A stretch of DNA of 36,143 nt from Candidatus Bipolaricaulota bacterium (GCA_026418075.1 JAOACA010000009.1:1-36143); one strand, 5' to 3'. Counted from the first letter of the stretch, positions 18,102 through 27,246 are shown. Notes: generated by a model from the sequence alone, not told the origin. Numbers and translations: made by a program.

Positions 18102-19373
18102 ATGTGGGTCGATGAGGCCAAGATCCACGTCGCCTCGGGGCGGGGCGGGGACGGCCTCATCTACTTCCACAGGACCCGGCACAACCCCCGCGGTTCCCCC
18201 GAGGGCGGAAGTGGGGGCCGCGGGGGGGACGTGATCCTCCGCGCCAGCCGCTCTGTGGCCACGCTCGTTCAGTTTCAAAAGCAGGTCCATTTTCGGGCCG
18301 AGGATGGGGAACCCGGGGGGCCCCAGGACCGGCGCGGTCGCGATGGAGAAGACCTCGTGATCCACGTCCCCGTGGGCACGATCGTCCGCGATGCCCAGAC
18401 CGGGGAGGTCCTCGCCGACCTTGCCGCGGACGGGGCCGAGGTCGTGGTAGCCCGGGGGGGCCGGGGCGGCCGGGGGAACCGGGCGTTCACCACGTCCTAC
18501 CGCCAGGCCCCGCGGATCCGCGAGCTTGGCGAGGAGGGGGAAGCCCGCTGGCTCAAGCTTGAGCTCCGCGTCCTGGCCGATGTGGGGATCGTGGGGTTCC
18601 CCAACGCGGGGAAGTCCTCGTTGCTTTCTCGCCTCGCGCGGAAGCGGGTCAAGGTTGCCCCGTACCCGTTCACCACCCTTTCCCCCAACCTGGGGATCGT
18701 CGAGGTGGAGCCGGGGCACGCGGTGGTCTTCGCCGACCTCCCCGGCCTGGTGGAGGGAGCCCACGAAGGGAAGGGCCTAGGGGACCGCTTCCTCCGCCAC
18801 GCGACCCGGGCCCGGGTCCTCCTCCACCTCCTCGACCTCGCGGGGGTGGACGGGCGGGACCCCTTGGCCGACTACCGCGCCCTCCGGCGCGAGCTCGAGG
18901 GGTGGGAGGACCTGGGGGCCAAGCCGGAGATCGTGGCCGGAAACAAGATCGACCTCCTCCCTCCCGACCGGGTCGCCGCAGAGGCTGAGCGGTTTCGAAA
19001 AGAGGGGATTGCGCTGCACCTGATTTCTGCCGTCAGCGGGGCGGGGATCCCCGCCCTTCTCCGGGCCGTGGCCAGGGCGCTGCGGGAAGCCGCTGCCCCG
19101 CTTCCCCCGCCCGCTCCCCCCGCCCGGCGGGTGTGGCAGCTGACCCCCGCGGGCCCACCGTTTGAGGTGGTCGAAGAAGGGGGGAGGGTGGTGGTCCGGG
19201 GGAGGGCTGTGGACCGCCTCGCCCGGCGGCTCGACCTGTCCACCCCCGATGCCCAAGCCTACTTCCTCCAGCGCCTGGAGCGGCTGGGGGTGCTCGCCAC
19301 CCTCCGTCGCCGCGGGGTCCCGCCGGGAACGGCCGTCCACGTGGGAGGCTACAGGTTTGACTTTGAAGGGTAA
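18102..19373 (+). CDS. obgE: GTPase Obg/CgtA
   Basis: MWVDEAKIHVASGRGGDGLIYFHRT...GGSGGRGGDVIL...ADVGIVGFPNAGKSSLLSRLARKRVKVAPYPFTTLSPNLGIVE; C-terminal OCT-like domain. Confidence 0.97.
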   Translation: MWVDEAKIHVASGRGGDGLIYFHRTRHNPRGSPEGGSGGRGGDVILRASRSVATLVQFQKQVHFRAEDGEPGGPQDRRGRDGEDLVIHVPVGTIVRDAQTGEVLADLAADGAEVVVARGGRGGRGNRAFTTSYRQAPRIRELGEEGEARWLKLELRVLADVGIVGFPNAGKSSLLSRLARKRVKVAPYPFTTLSPNLGIVEVEPGHAVVFADLPGLVEGAHEGKGLGDRFLRHATRARVLLHLLDLAGVDGRDPLADYRALRRELEGWEDLGAKPEIVAGNKIDLLPPDRVAAEAERFRKEGIALHLISAVSGAGIPALLRAVARALREAAAPLPPPAPPARRVWQLTPAGPPFEVVEEGGRVVVRGRAVDRLARRLDLSTPDAQAYFLQRLERLGVLATLRRRGVPPGTAVHVGGYRFDFEG

Positions 19374-19965
19374 AACCGGGCTCTTTGGGGGAACGTTCAA
19401 CCCGATCCACGTCGGGCACCTCCGCGTGGCCGAGGAGGCCCTGCGGCAGCTTGCCCTCCGGGAGGTGGTGTTCCTTCCCACCGGAGTCCCCCCCCACCGG
19501 GCCGTGGACGACGGCGTCCCCGCCGAGGCCCGCTACGAGATGGTCCGCCTCGCCGTGGCCGGCCACCCCCGCTTCTCCGTGTCCCGGCTGGAGGTGGACC
19601 ACCCCGGTCCCTGCTACACCGTGGACACGATCGCGGCGATGAAGGAGCTCCACCCCGAGGGGGTCGCCTACATCGTGGGGGCGGACATCTTCGCCCGAAT
19701 CGAGACCTGGCACGATTGGCCTCGGCTTCTTTCGAGCTGCCCGTTCATCGTCGCCCCGCGCCCGGGGATCCCCCCCGAGGTGTTCGGGAAGCCCCCGTTC
19801 GACCGGGCCGAGGTCCACCTCCTCCGGATGCCCCTCATCGCCGTCTCCTCCTCGGAGGTCCGGCGCAGGTACCGGGAGGGGCTCCCGGTGGAGGGCCTCG
19901 TCCCCCCGGAGGTGGATGCCTGGATCCGCAACCACGGCCTGTACGGTGTCAGCAGGAGAAGGTAG
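19357..19965 (+). CDS. nadD: Nicotinate-nucleotide adenylyltransferase
   Basis: GKTGLFGGTFNPIHVGHLRVAEEALRQL...VVFLPTGVPPHR...YIVGADIFARIETWHDWPRLL...ISSSEVR-type motif (AVSSSEVRRRYREGLPVEGLVPPEVDAWI); TTG start overlapping the obgE end. Confidence 0.94.
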   Translation: MTLKGKTGLFGGTFNPIHVGHLRVAEEALRQLALREVVFLPTGVPPHRAVDDGVPAEARYEMVRLAVAGHPRFSVSRLEVDHPGPCYTVDTIAAMKELHPEGVAYIVGADIFARIETWHDWPRLLSSCPFIVAPRPGIPPEVFGKPPFDRAEVHLLRMPLIAVSSSEVRRRYREGLPVEGLVPPEVDAWIRNHGLYGVSRRR

Positions 19966-19968
19966 AAT
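19963..19968 (+). promoter_or_regulatory. Putative -10 (TAGAAT) of the infC-rpmI-rplT operon
   Basis: TAGAAT overlapping the nadD stop, 20 nt before the infC ATT start; no strong -35. Confidence 0.4.
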
Positions 19969-19988
19969 AGGGCCATGAGGAGGAACCC

Positions 19989-20543
19989 ATTCCGCGGGAG
20001 TTTCGGGTAAACGAGCAGATCCGCGCTCGCGAAGTTCTCCTGATCGATCCCAACGGCCGCAGCCTGGGGGTCCAGCCGTTGGACAAGGCGCTGGGGATGG
20101 CTCGGGAACAGGGCCTGGACCTCGTGGAGGTGGCCCCTGAGGCCAACCCCGTGGTGTGCAAGATCGTCAACTACGGGAAGTACCGATACCAGCAGGGGAA
20201 GCGCGAGAAAAAGCAGCAGAAGGCGGCCCGGCTCAAAGAGGTGAAGTTCACGATTCAGACCGGAGAGCACGATTTCCAGACCAAGCTCGGCCGGATCCGG
20301 GAGTTCCTGGAGGACGGCCACAAGGTCCGGGTGTCCGTGTTCTTCAAGGGCCGCCAGATCATCCACGTGGGGAAGGGGGAGGAGATCCTGGCCCGGGTGG
20401 CGGCGGCCACCGCCGACCTGGCCAAGGTGGATCAGGACACGGTGAACAAAGGGCGGACGCTCCAGATGCTCCTCGTCCCTCTTCCCCGCAAAGGAGGAAA
20501 AGGTGAAGGCAAAGACGCACAAGGCGACAGCCAAGCGGGTTAA
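19989..20543 (+). CDS. infC: Translation initiation factor IF-3 (ATT start)
   Basis: IPREFRVNEQIRAREVLLIDPNGRSLGVQPLDKALGMAREQGLDLVEVAPEANPVVCKIVNYGKYRYQ...; AGGAGG 5 nt before ATT at 19989; no ATG/GTG/TTG that would include the conserved N-terminus. Confidence 0.93.
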   Translation: MPREFRVNEQIRAREVLLIDPNGRSLGVQPLDKALGMAREQGLDLVEVAPEANPVVCKIVNYGKYRYQQGKREKKQQKAARLKEVKFTIQTGEHDFQTKLGRIREFLEDGHKVRVSVFFKGRQIIHVGKGEEILARVAAATADLAKVDQDTVNKGRTLQMLLVPLPRKGGKGEGKDAQGDSQAG

Positions 20544-20694
20544 GGTCACGGCGGCAGGGCGGATCTTCCACCGCCGGGCCAACCGCCAGCACAAGCTGAC
20601 CAAGGTCCGGCCGAGCTACCGCCGGGAGGCGGAGCGGCTGGTGGAGGCGCGGGGGGCGGAGCGGAAGCGCCTGCGCCGGCTGCTCAACATCTAG
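20503..20694 (+). CDS. rpmI: 50S ribosomal protein L35
   Basis: MKAKTHKATAKRVKVTAAGRIFHRRANRQHKLTKVRPSYRREAERLV; GTG start overlapping infC. Confidence 0.95.
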   Translation: MKAKTHKATAKRVKVTAAGRIFHRRANRQHKLTKVRPSYRREAERLVEARGAERKRLRRLLNI

Positions 20695-20704
20695 GGGGTG
20701 GGGG

Positions 20705-21061
20705 ATGCGCGTTCCCGGAGGGGTGAAGCACGGACGGCGACGGCGCAAGATCCTGAAGCTCGCCAAGGGGTTCCAGGGGAAGCGCCGCTCCTGCTACCGG
20801 ATTGCGAAACAATCGGTGTTCAAGGCCCTGCGGCACATGTACGTGTCGCGGAAGCTGGAGAAGCGGCGGATGCGGCAGCTGTGGATGATCCGGATTGGGG
20901 CCGCCACACGCCGCCACGGGCTGTCCTACTCGGCGTTCATGGGCGCGCTGCGGAAGGCCGGGGTGGCCCTCAACCGGAAGATGCTTGCCGATCTCGCGTT
21001 CCGCGACCCGGAGGCGTTTGCCGCGGTGGTGGCCGTGGCCGAGGAGGCCCGGAACGGCTAA
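20705..21061 (+). CDS. rplT: 50S ribosomal protein L20
   Basis: MRVPGGVKHGRRRRKILKLAKGFQGKRRSCYRIAKQSVFKALRHMYVSRKLEKRRMRQLWMIRIGAATRRHGLSYSAFMGAL. Confidence 0.98.
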   Translation: MRVPGGVKHGRRRRKILKLAKGFQGKRRSCYRIAKQSVFKALRHMYVSRKLEKRRMRQLWMIRIGAATRRHGLSYSAFMGALRKAGVALNRKMLADLAFRDPEAFAAVVAVAEEARNG

Positions 21062-21136
21062 GTCCGCTCGTCCCCCACGGGCCTGTCCAAGCCGCGGGTG
21101 GAGGGGCCCCCGCGGCTTGACGTCTAGGGAGGCGCC

Positions 21137-22378
21137 ACGCTCAAGGGCAACCACATCCTGATCACGGCCGAGCGGGGGGAAGCCGGGGCCACCCGCCGGG
21201 TGGCGATCATCGAGGACGGGGAGCTCGTGGAGGTCCACTTCGAGCACCCCGCCCGGGGGCCAGGGGTGGGGGCGATCTACCGCGGGCGCGTCCAGACCGT
21301 GCTGCCCGGGATGGGGGCCGCCTTCGTGGACGTGGGGGGGGACAAGGCCCTGTTCCTCTCGGAGCAGGAGCTTTCGGAGGCCCTCCTCCGGGCCCGGGGG
21401 GTGGAACCGGGCAAGGACCCCATTCCCATCGGGAAGGTCCTCCGCGCCGGGGACGCCCTCACGATCCAAGTCCGCCGGGAAGGGATTGGGAAAAAGAACC
21501 CCCAAGGCACCACCAAGATCAGCCTCCCCGGCCGGTACTGGGTGTACCTCCCGACCCAGGGGAGGCTCGGGGTGTCCCGGCGGGTGGAGGACCCCGCGGA
21601 GGCGCAGCGGCTGCGGGGGATTGCCCGGGAACTCCGCCGGGAGGGGGAGGGGCTCATCGCCCGCACCGCCGCCAGCGGGGCATCCCGGGACGACCTGGCC
21701 CGCGACCTGGAGTACCTCCGGGCGCAGTGGAAGGAGATCGAGCACCAGGCCCAGCGGGCGGATCCCCCCGCCCTCCTCCACCGCCCCCCCGACCTCGTAC
21801 GGTCCATCATCCGAGATCGTTTTCTGGACGGTGTAAGTTCCGTCCTCGTCGACGACGAGGCCGTGAAAGAGGAAATCCTGGGCTACCTCGACGAGCTCCG
21901 CCTCCCCCATCTCCGCCGGCGGGTCCGGCTGTACCGGGGGACCGTCCCCCTCTTCCTCCGGTTCGACATCGAGCGGGAGCTCCGGGAGGTGTTGGGACGG
22001 AAGATCCCCCTCCGGGGCGGGGGGTTCCTTGTGGTGGACGAAACGGAGGCCCTCACCGCGATCGACGTGAACACGGGCTCCGACGTCCGCCACCGCCGCC
22101 AAAGCTCGGCGATCCTGAACACGAACCTCGAGGCCGCCCGGGCCATCCCCCGGATCCTCCGCCTGCGCAAGATCTCCGGGATCATCCTCGTCGACCTCGT
22201 GGACATGGACAACGCCGCCGACCTCCAGAGGGTCCTGGAGGCCCTTCAGGTCGAGCTTCGAAAAGACCGGGTGCCCGCGGATCTCATCGGAGTGACGAAG
22301 CTGGGCCTGGTCGAGATCACCCGCAGGCGGGAGGGGGAGTCCCTGCTGGCGGCCCTGGAGGAGCCCGACGAGGTCTAG
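21137..22378 (+). CDS. rng: Ribonuclease E/G family protein, probable non-canonical ACG start
   Basis: (T/M)LKGNHILITAERGEAGATRRVAIIEDGELVEVHFEHP...GAIYRGRVQTVLPGMGAAFVDVGGDKALFL...GGGFLVVDETEALTAIDVNTGSDV...NTNLEAARAIPRILRLRKISGIILVDLVDM; GGGAGG SD precedes ACG 21137; the track start (GTG 21200) cuts the first beta strand. Confidence 0.88.
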   Translation, partial: TLKGNHILITAERGEAGATRRVAIIEDGELVEVHFEHPARGPGVGAIYRGRVQTVLPGMGAAFVDVGGDKALFLSEQELSEALLRARGVEPGKDPIPIGKVLRAGDALTIQVRREGIGKKNPQGTTKISLPGRYWVYLPTQGRLGVSRRVEDPAEAQRLRGIARELRREGEGLIARTAASGASRDDLARDLEYLRAQWKEIEHQAQRADPPALLHRPPDLVRSIIRDRFLDGVSSVLVDDEAVKEEILGYLDELRLPHLRRRVRLYRGTVPLFLRFDIERELREVLGRKIPLRGGGFLVVDETEALTAIDVNTGSDVRHRRQSSAILNTNLEAARAIPRILRLRKISGIILVDLVDMDNAADLQRVLEALQVELRKDRVPADLIGVTKLGLVEITRRREGESLLAALEEPDEV

Positions 22379-22379
22379 G

Positions 22380-22408
22380 TTGAACGCCGCACGGCCGAAA
22401 GCTACCAT
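22380..22408 (+). promoter_or_regulatory. Promoter of tRNA-Val
   Basis: TTGAAC-17 nt-TACCAT, 9 nt before the tRNA 5' end. Confidence 0.65.
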
Positions 22409-22417
22409 CCTCGGCAC

Positions 22418-22490
22418 GGGCGGATAGCTCAGTTGGTAGAGCGCTCCCTTCACGGGGGAGATGCCGGGGGTTCAAGTCCTCCTCCGCCCA
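22418..22490 (+). tRNA. tRNA-Val (CAC anticodon)
   Basis: GGGCGGATAGCTCAGTTGGTAGAGCGCTCCCTTCACGGGGGAGATGCCGGGGGTTCAAGTCCTCCTCCGCCCA; loop TTCACGG; no encoded CCA. Confidence 0.94.
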
Positions 22491-22498
22491 CCCGCCCG

Positions 22499-23779
22499 AT
22501 GCACATCTCCGTCGAGGGCCTCCCCGCCGTGGGCAAGTCCGAGGTCCTCGCCCTCCTCCGCCTCTACTACCCCGACCAGGTCCTCGTCCTCCCCGAGCTC
22601 GTGAAGGAGGTCGCCGAGCGGGAGGGCCTCGACCTCTTCCGCGATCGGGCTCGGCTCGGGGCGGCGCTTTGGGAGGCGCTTCCGGGCCGAGAGGAGGCGA
22701 TCCGCGCGGCCCGCGCGGCGGGCAAGTTGGTCCTCGAAGAATCCCACCTCGGGGTCCACGCCGCCTACGCCGCGGCCCTGGGGGACGAGAGGTTCCTCGC
22801 CCAGTTCCGGGAGCGGGAAGGGGAACTCCCCTGGCCGGACCGGTTCATCCGCCTGGGGGCCTCGATCCCAGTGTCCACCGCCCGCCAGAGGGCGCGGGGG
22901 GATCCCCGGTACACCGTGCCCGCGGACGTCCTTGCGCGCATGCTCTCCGTCCTCGACCACTGGCACGCCCGCCGCCGAAGCGACCTCCGCGTCCTCGACG
23001 CCGATCGCCCCCCGGCCGCGGTGGTGGCCGACCTCGCCGCGGAGGCAGGCCTCACCTACCGGACACCCTCCCCGGGCCCGGTCCTCCCCTACCTCCTCCT
23101 CCTGGGGCGCCCGGCCTCCGGGAAATCCGAGCTCATCCAGTTCCTCCGCGGGCTTCCCCCGGAGGAGCGGGCCCAGGCGTACCACCTCGGGGCGCTGCGG
23201 ATCGCGGACGACTTCCCCATCCTGTGGCAGCTGTTTCGGGAGGACGACCTGTGGGAGCGGGTGGGCCGGGGGCGGCTCCACTCCCGCCGCGCCGGGGAAA
23301 ACTACGCCGTGGCCGGCGACCACGTGTGGCCGTTCCTCACCCTCCGCCTGGTGGAGGGGCTCGCCCAACGCCCGGCCGGAGAGGGGGAAACGGTGATCGT
23401 CGAGTTCGCCCGCGGTGGCCCGACCGCGTACCGCGACGCTCTCTCGCTCTTCTCATCCGAGATCTTGGAACAGGCGGCGATCCTCTACCTCGACGTCCCG
23501 TTTGCGGAATCCTGGCGGCGGAACCTCGCCCGGTACGACCGGGCCCGCCGAGACGGAATCCTCACCCACTCCGTCCCCCGGGAGGAGATGGAGCGGACGT
23601 ACGCGGCCGACGACTGGCCCACCCTGGCCCCCAACCCAGAAGGCCACCTGGCGATCGCAGGGGTCCGCGTCCCCTACGTGACCGTCCCCAACGTCCCCGA
23701 GCCGATCGCCCCCGCGGACTTCGCCCGCCGCTTCCAGCCCGCCTTCGCGGCCCTGTGGGGCCTCCACCAGGCCCGCTAG
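22499..23779 (+). CDS. Tandem P-loop nucleotide kinase-like protein (two Walker A motifs)
   Basis: MHISVEGLPAVGKSEVLALLRLYYPDQVLVLPELVKEV... and PVLPYLLLLGRPASGKSELIQFLRGLPPEERAQAYHLG...; starts 8 nt after the tRNA-Val 3' end. Confidence 0.8.
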   Translation: MHISVEGLPAVGKSEVLALLRLYYPDQVLVLPELVKEVAEREGLDLFRDRARLGAALWEALPGREEAIRAARAAGKLVLEESHLGVHAAYAAALGDERFLAQFREREGELPWPDRFIRLGASIPVSTARQRARGDPRYTVPADVLARMLSVLDHWHARRRSDLRVLDADRPPAAVVADLAAEAGLTYRTPSPGPVLPYLLLLGRPASGKSELIQFLRGLPPEERAQAYHLGALRIADDFPILWQLFREDDLWERVGRGRLHSRRAGENYAVAGDHVWPFLTLRLVEGLAQRPAGEGETVIVEFARGGPTAYRDALSLFSSEILEQAAILYLDVPFAESWRRNLARYDRARRDGILTHSVPREEMERTYAADDWPTLAPNPEGHLAIAGVRVPYVTVPNVPEPIAPADFARRFQPAFAALWGLHQAR

Positions 23780-25254
23780 AGGTACCCCAGCCGCACCCCC
23801 ACGATCATCCCAACCCCGATCACGACCATCACCAGCCCGGTCGTGAAGTGGAGGGTCCCAAGCTTGGCCTGCCGCCACCGCTCCGCCCGGGCCGTGGTCG
23901 TGAGCCCAAAGTGGACAAGGAGCGTGATCCCGATCATCGGGAGGATGAAGATGAAGTTGTAGAGGAGGAGCCACAGCGCCCCTTGGACCCGGGTCGTGGT
24001 CTGGGAAAGGAGGGTCAGGATCACAATGTAGGGGCCGGAGGTGCACGGGGCAAGGAACAGGGAGTCGACAAGGCCAATCACAAACGCGCCTGGGATCGAG
24101 ACGACGGACGCGGTGATCCTCTTCACCGACGGCTTCCACCGCTCGGGAACCTCGATCGAGAACCACTTCCCGTGCCAGAGGAGGTCCTTCATCTCCCACA
24201 GCCCGACGAGGATCGCCAGCGACGACACGGCGTAGATGAAGGGTTCCCGGAACGAGCGGGTCCCCACGGTGACCCCGAGGAGCGAGTAGAGGAGGAAGCC
24301 CATCGCGAAGTAGGCGAGGAAGATCCCGGCGGCGAAGGCGAGCCCGGCCCAGATCACCTTGACCCGCTTTCCCACCACGAGGAGGGTCCCGAGGAGCAGG
24401 ACGAGGACCGCGAAGTCGCAGGGGTTGATCGAGTCGAGGGCGGCCCCGAGGACCACCGCACCGAAGGTGAGCTGTTCCCGCAGGCGAAGCCGCTCCAGGG
24501 GCGGGGTGGCCTTCGTCTCCACTGCCCGCGCGATGGCGCCCTCCAGGGCAGCGGTTCCCTCCGGGGTAGCCAGGGGCCGGGGCGGCTGGCGGGGGAGGAA
24601 GACCGTCCCCCCCACGAGCGCGGCGTCCCCCACAAACAGGGCGGGAAGCTCCCCCCGGGCCCCATAGAGGCGCCGGAGCTTCTCCAGGGTGGCGGCTCCC
24701 TCCGGGGTCGCGGGGTCCAGGCGGCGGATCCCGAGGGCGGGGAACCGCTCGACCCACCGGACCAGGAGCGCCTCGAGGACCGGACAGTCGGGGCAATCGG
24801 CCTCCGGCATGAACAGGACCGCCTCGGTCGCCGTGGGAGGAAGCCTCACGAGGGGCGAAGGGGCGCGGGCGGCCACAGCCTGGCGGATCGCGTCCTCCAA
24901 GGTGAGCTCCTGGGCCAGGCCGCTCCGGACCACGGGAGCCGGTCCCAGCCCGTAGAACGTGTCCCCAACCATCGCCACGTCCCCCACGAACACCATCGGG
25001 ACCGGCCCCAGCCGGGCCCCGTAGGCCGAAAGGAGGCGCTGGAGGAGGCTCCAGGCCTCCGCGGCGTGGATCTCGTAGCGCTGAACCCGAAACTCCAGGC
25101 CTGTCCGCTGAAGGTCCCCGAGGAACGCCTCGACCTGCTTGCAGTGGAGGCAGCCGGCGTCGTAGAAAAAGAGGACCTCGACACCCTGCCCTGCCGCGGC
25201 CCCGCCAAGGACAAGCCCCCCGATCAGCCCAATCGCCCAACGTCGGATCGTCAT
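23776..25254 (-). CDS. Exported double thioredoxin-like domains fused to CcdA/DsbD-like transmembrane domain
   Basis: Signal peptide MTIRRWAIGLIGGLVLGGAAAG; FFYDAGCLHCKQVEAFL and FMPEADCPDCPVLEALL; TM region with DSINPCDFAVLVLLLGTLL and DSLFLAPCTSGPYIVIL. Confidence 0.85.
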   Translation of the reverse strand: MTIRRWAIGLIGGLVLGGAAAGQGVEVLFFYDAGCLHCKQVEAFLGDLQRTGLEFRVQRYEIHAAEAWSLLQRLLSAYGARLGPVPMVFVGDVAMVGDTFYGLGPAPVVRSGLAQELTLEDAIRQAVAARAPSPLVRLPPTATEAVLFMPEADCPDCPVLEALLVRWVERFPALGIRRLDPATPEGAATLEKLRRLYGARGELPALFVGDAALVGGTVFLPRQPPRPLATPEGTAALEGAIARAVETKATPPLERLRLREQLTFGAVVLGAALDSINPCDFAVLVLLLGTLLVVGKRVKVIWAGLAFAAGIFLAYFAMGFLLYSLLGVTVGTRSFREPFIYAVSSLAILVGLWEMKDLLWHGKWFSIEVPERWKPSVKRITASVVSIPGAFVIGLVDSLFLAPCTSGPYIVILTLLSQTTTRVQGALWLLLYNFIFILPMIGITLLVHFGLTTTARAERWRQAKLGTLHFTTGLVMVVIGVGMIVGVRLGYL

Positions 25255-25661
25255 CTTCCTCCCTCCACGAACCGGCTGATGATCCACCCCCACAGCTCAT
25301 CCCTCACCCTGCGGAACGCCTCCACGGTCCCCTCGGCGGCGGGATCGGCGAACGGGACGTGCTCCTGGACACCCGCCCCGGGGAAGAAGGGACAGCTCTC
25401 CGCCTCGTCCCCGCACAGGGTCACGACAAGGTCGAACTTCTGCCCAAGGAGCTCCCGCACGTCCTTCGCCCGGTGGCCCGAGATGTCCACCCCCCGCTCG
25501 GCGAGGACGGCCACGGCCAGGGGGTGGACCGCCGTGGGCCGGCTCCCGGCGCTCGCCACCTCGTACCGGTCCCCGGCGAGGTGGCGGAGGATCCCCTCCG
25601 CCATTTGGGATCGGGCGGAGTTGTGGACGCACAGGAACAGAACACGCGTCTTGGCCGTCAC
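25251..25661 (-). CDS. arsC: Arsenate reductase, thioredoxin-coupled LMW-PTP fold
   Basis: VTAKTRVLFLCVHNSARSQMAEGILRHLAGDRYEVASAGSRPTAVHPLAVAVLAERGVDISGHRAKDV...VVTLCGDEAESCPFFPGAG; CX5R plus the resolving Cys pair. Confidence 0.93.
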   Translation of the reverse strand: MTAKTRVLFLCVHNSARSQMAEGILRHLAGDRYEVASAGSRPTAVHPLAVAVLAERGVDISGHRAKDVRELLGQKFDLVVTLCGDEAESCPFFPGAGVQEHVPFADPAAEGTVEAFRRVRDELWGWIISRFVEGGR

Positions 25662-26116
25662 TTCCCAAGGAGGAGGAACACCACGGCCCCCACGACGAGG
25701 ATGAGGACGATCTCCAGCGGGCTCAGGACCCGGCGGAGCTTCCCCGGGAGGCGCTCCAAGGGGGAGGGGCACCCCGCAGTCCGGCAGCGGACAACCTCCT
25801 CCTCAATCTGAAGCTCCACCGCGAGCCCAACCCCGGTCACGGCGAGGTTCCCCACAAACACGGTGGGGGTCACCTCCTTCGTGAGCCCGTAGGCCTTCCC
25901 CAACGTGACCATAAGCCGCCAGTTGTCCGGGTTGAACGTGACCTCGTGGGCCACGACCTTGAGCTCGGGGTAGGTCTTCTGGAGCTCGGCCAGGTAGGCC
26001 TTCATCACGAGGCAGTCCGGGCAGGTCGCGGACCAGAAGTAGTGGAGCTCGACCTCCGCCCCCGCCACCCCCACCGCGGCGAGACCAAGGAACAGCATAA
26101 GCAACCGCCAACGCAT
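25658..26116 (-). CDS. Exported thioredoxin-like protein with C-terminal membrane anchor
   Basis: [62 protein letters not shown]...VTPTVFVGNLAVTG...LSPLEIVLILVVGAVVFLLLGK. Confidence 0.85.
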   Translation of the reverse strand: MRWRLLMLFLGLAAVGVAGAEVELHYFWSATCPDCLVMKAYLAELQKTYPELKVVAHEVTFNPDNWRLMVTLGKAYGLTKEVTPTVFVGNLAVTGVGLAVELQIEEEVVRCRTAGCPSPLERLPGKLRRVLSPLEIVLILVVGAVVFLLLGK

Positions 26117-27243
26117 CACGCCACCTCCTGGACCGGGCGCGCCGGGAACCAGTCCCGCGTCCGCAGGCACACCCGGACGAGCATGAGCATCACCGGGACC
26201 TCGATGAGGACCCCCACCACCGTGGCCAGGGCCGCCCCCGAGGAGAGCCCGTAGAGCATCGTCGCCGTGGCGATCGCCACCTCGAAGTGGTTCGAGGCCC
26301 CGATCATCGCCGACGGCGCCGCGTCCTCGTACCGGAACCGAAGCGCCCGGGCCAGGGCGTAGGTGAGGCCGAAGATGAGCCAGGTCTGCAGGAAGAGCGG
26401 GATCGCAATCCACAGGATGGTGAGCGGGTTCTGAACGATCGTCTCCCCCTTGAACGTGAACAGGAGCACCAGGGTGAGAAGAAGGGCGATCACCGCCACC
26501 GGGGTGAGCCAGGGGACAAACCGCCGCTGAAACCCCTCCTCCCCCATCCGCCCCACCACGAGGCGCCGGGTGGCGTACCCGGCCACAAGGGGAAGCGCGA
26601 CGTAGATCGCGATCGAGAGGAGGAGCGCCTGCCAGGGCACCGGCATCCGGTTGATCCCGAGGAGGAACTTGCCCAGGGGCCCGTAGAGGACGAGCATGGT
26701 GAGGGAGTTGATCGCCACCATGACCAGGGTGTGGCCCTGGTTTCCCCGGGCGAGGAACCCCCACACGAGGACCATCGCCGTGCACGGGGCAATCCCAAGG
26801 AGGATCGCCCCCGAGATGTAGGATCGGAAGAGCTCGACCTGCGTTCCATCCTTGACGACCTCAACCCCTGGGAGGAGGGGGCGGAACAGGACCCCCAGGA
26901 ACAGGGTGGCGATCCCCAGCATCGTGAACGGCTTGATCCCCCAGTTCACGATCAGGGTGAGGAGGACGGGTTTGAGGTTCTTTCCCGCCCGGAGGACCTC
27001 CGCAAAGTCGATCTTGACCATGATCGGGTACATCATGAAGAACAGGGCGACGGCGATGGGGATGGAGACGACCGGTGCCCCCCCCACGTAGATCGCAAGC
27101 CCATCGAGGAACCGTGCCGCCCCCGGGGCCACCCGCCCGAGGAGGATCCCCGCCCCGATGCAGAGGAGGACCCACAGGGGGAGGTACCGCTCAAAGGCTC
27201 CCAGGCCCGGGGCAGACCGGGCCTGGGATCGGTGCGCTCTCAT
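26116..27243 (-). CDS. arsB: ACR3-family arsenite efflux transporter
   Basis: [33 protein letters not shown]...[45 protein letters not shown]...[20 protein letters not shown]...[17 protein letters not shown]. Confidence 0.93.
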   Translation of the reverse strand: MRAHRSQARSAPGLGAFERYLPLWVLLCIGAGILLGRVAPGAARFLDGLAIYVGGAPVVSIPIAVALFFMMYPIMVKIDFAEVLRAGKNLKPVLLTLIVNWGIKPFTMLGIATLFLGVLFRPLLPGVEVVKDGTQVELFRSYISGAILLGIAPCTAMVLVWGFLARGNQGHTLVMVAINSLTMLVLYGPLGKFLLGINRMPVPWQALLLSIAIYVALPLVAGYATRRLVVGRMGEEGFQRRFVPWLTPVAVIALLLTLVLLFTFKGETIVQNPLTILWIAIPLFLQTWLIFGLTYALARALRFRYEDAAPSAMIGASNHFEVAIATATMLYGLSSGAALATVVGVLIEVPVMLMLVRVCLRTRDWFPARPVQEVA

Positions 27244-27246
27244 CGT

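Noticed and set aside
22669-25704. 1011-aa plus-strand ORF spanning kinase and redox genes
   Set aside because: Overlaps two well-supported genes on both strands; Pro/Arg/Gly low-complexity shadow frame
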